Shown piece after piece: positions 62,791 through 64,000 of a DNA stretch of 64,000 bases. The notes under the pieces are model-generated. The model saw nothing but the letters and a program-made list of their open reading frames with translations. It did no database searches and was not told the origin of the DNA. Position 1 is the stretch's first letter, and every line of letters begins with the position of its first letter. The position numbers and the translations under genes are program-made. The DNA lies in assembly GCF_030398385.1 (NCBI RefSeq), contig NZ_JAOAOQ010000022.1, positions 1-64,000 on the forward strand. Direction: 5' to 3'. Source of the stretch: Aquibium sp. ELW1220 (GTDB lineage Bacteria > Pseudomonadota > Alphaproteobacteria > Rhizobiales > Rhizobiaceae).

Positions 62791-64000
62791 GTGCGACCTC
62801 GAGCGTGATCCTGTCGTCAAGGCGCTTCACCTGAAAACCGGCGCAATCCACCCATGCGTTCGAGACGGCCTCGACCGACGCCTCGAACACGAACCGGCCA
62901 TCGAGCGCCCGCGCGAGCCGCGACCGGGCATCGGCGCCGAGGCCGCCGGCCACCATCATCCGAACCGCATCGAAAGCAAGGAAGTCGTCGATGGTCTCGA
63001 TGCTCATGGAAGCCGCCGTCGTCTCGCCGAAGGGCGGAACCCGTCTTTCGAGGAAACGGCAGATCTTTGCCGGCGAGATGGTCAGGCGATCGAGATGTTC
63101 CCTCTCGAGCCGACGCCTGAATTCGCGGACCGGATCGGCCGGCGGAAGGGCGAGATCGGCGTCGGCGATCTCAGGCCGGGAGCCGCGCGGCCTGGCGAGA
63201 AGCTCGCGCGCGACGATCGTCATCCGCGGCTCGATCAAGCCGGTGACGGCACAATCGTCCGTCCCATGCGCCAATGCGTCGTCGAGACGCCGGATCACAT
63301 GCTCGCTTCGCTGCAGGAAGCTGGTGCGGCGGCCGGCATATCTGACCACGTTGCGCAACCGCGTTTCGAGCCGGGATCGGTGCTGCTGGATCGCCTGGAA
63401 GGTGTCCTCGATCCGCTCGAACACCCGGCGGATCTGGAACAGGTCCTCGTGGACGAGGGCGCGCGCCGCTGGTCCATCGGTGACCAGCCGGGCTTCGAGA
63501 TAGGCATCGGCGACGGCAGCCAGGTCGATCTCGGAATCCTCCAGTGCCTCGAGCGCGCCAAGGATGGCCCGCCTGTGCCTGTAGGGATGCGCCGTGGTCG
63601 AGAGCGATGTGTAGTCGCGCAAGAGAAGACGCTCGATGAAATCCTCGAAATAGTGCCGAAGCCGATCGGCAAGCGTATCCGACGAGAGCACCTGACGATC
63701 GACTTCCCGCAGGGCGGCCAGCACACTTCTGAGATACCGTCCGAACCGGGCCGAATCCTGCGCCGCCTTGTTGAGGCCGAGCGCGTTCTCGCCCGGCTTC
63801 TCGCGGACCGCACGGATCGCGTTCCGCACCTCCACGACGAGCCCGCCGAGCTGTTCGGCGCCGCCCTCCTTCAGGGAACACAGGAACTCGGCGAGACGAA
63901 TGGCGCCGGACGGCATCTCCACGGTCGTCTTGAGGCCGTAGCTCGCCTCATCCAGCCATCCCGTCTGCAGCATCCGGTTGTAGATGTGCCGGGACCGGAT
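62780..64000 (-). CDS. jetA: Wadjet system protein JetA (kleisin), partial at the right edge
   Basis: The visible 406 codons match the JetA/DUF5716 kleisin: GWLDEASYGLKTTVEMPSGA, a helical middle (LRHYFEDFIERLLLRDYTSL, VHEDLFQIRRVFERIEDTFQ) and a C-terminal winged-helix part ending RLDDRITLEVAHAD. The ATG at 63973 is internal: the frame is open to base 64000 (IRSRHIYNR precedes it), and the family is about 80 residues longer. It closes the JetC ring. The order A-B-C-D is that of type I Wadjet. Confidence 0.9.
   Translation of the reverse strand: MRSRHIYNRMLQTGWLDEASYGLKTTVEMPSGAIRLAEFLCSLKEGGAEQLGGLVVEVRNAIRAVREKPGENALGLNKAAQDSARFGRYLRSVLAALREVDRQVLSSDTLADRLRHYFEDFIERLLLRDYTSLSTTAHPYRHRRAILGALEALEDSEIDLAAVADAYLEARLVTDGPAARALVHEDLFQIRRVFERIEDTFQAIQQHRSRLETRLRNVVRYAGRRTSFLQRSEHVIRRLDDALAHGTDDCAVTGLIEPRMTIVARELLARPRGSRPEIADADLALPPADPVREFRRRLEREHLDRLTISPAKICRFLERRVPPFGETTAASMSIETIDDFLAFDAVRMMVAGGLGADARSRLARALDGRFVFEASVEAVSNAWVDCAGFQVKRLDDRITLEVAHAD

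Overview
The window is high-GC DNA with alphaproteobacterial character. EF-Tu and PurU read as alphaproteobacterial, gene packing is dense with many TGATG and ATGA stop/start overlaps, palindromic intergenic repeats of the type common in Rhizobiales are present, and the catabolic and transporter gene content is very rich. I infer a soil or water Rhizobiales relative (Mesorhizobium/Bradyrhizobium-like); species cannot be told from this window alone. I see no tRNA, rRNA or CRISPR array.

Layout. 1-1180: the 5' part of an IS110-type transposase running off the left edge, followed by about 0.87 kb of non-coding palindromic and repeat DNA. 1181-3061: an AEC-family carrier and purU. 3453-9240 (minus): an SQR-like flavoprotein, a DUF2892 membrane protein and an RND efflux pair, with a Crp/Fnr-like box upstream. 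9487-11584: a small unknown protein, a Uma2-type nuclease-like protein and a bicupin. 11724-13485: two IclR regulators in tandem. 13476-27005 (minus): one tightly packed 15-gene catabolic operon. It encodes an SsuABC-like importer, Rieske oxygenase, SDRs, an extradiol-type VOC dioxygenase, alpha/beta hydrolase, TPP enzyme, aspartate-dehydrogenase-like protein, aldehyde dehydrogenase, an adrenodoxin-reductase-like FAD protein, a flavodoxin and a pentapeptide-repeat protein. A FAD monooxygenase (27217-28347) diverges from it.

28458-29633: a stand-alone tuf gene. 29818-40619 (minus): a ten-gene operon with two luciferase-like monooxygenases, a flavin reductase, SDRs (one a tandem fusion), an SMP-30 lactonase-like protein, an NDP-forming acyl-CoA synthetase, a SnoaL-like protein and a branched-chain-type binding protein. 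A third IclR gene (40806) diverges from it. 41629-49901 (minus): LivGFHM ABC subunits, two acyl-CoA dehydrogenases, an enoyl-CoA hydratase and an AMP-forming acyl-CoA ligase. 50102-52288: a decaying patch holding an OYE gene with an internal amber codon and a TonB-receptor C-terminal remnant, with a GNAT gene between them. 52329-57432: a TRAP transporter operon with a racemase-family protein and an OHCU decarboxylase-like protein, plus a divergent LysR regulator. 57522-64000 (minus): a Wadjet (JetABCD) anti-plasmid SMC system whose jetA runs off the right edge.

How the parts work together. The two large operons look like complete peripheral pathways, each with importer, oxygenases, ring or side-chain processing and a local IclR regulator. 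The clearest unannotated signal is a three-half-site operator (GTTCA-N4-TGAAC-N5-GTTCA). It sits at the same distance from the -10 of both divergent promoters at 27.0-27.2 kb, and a close variant lies upstream of the IclR gene at 12667. I infer that this IclR protein controls the Rieske operon and the FAD monooxygenase as one regulon.
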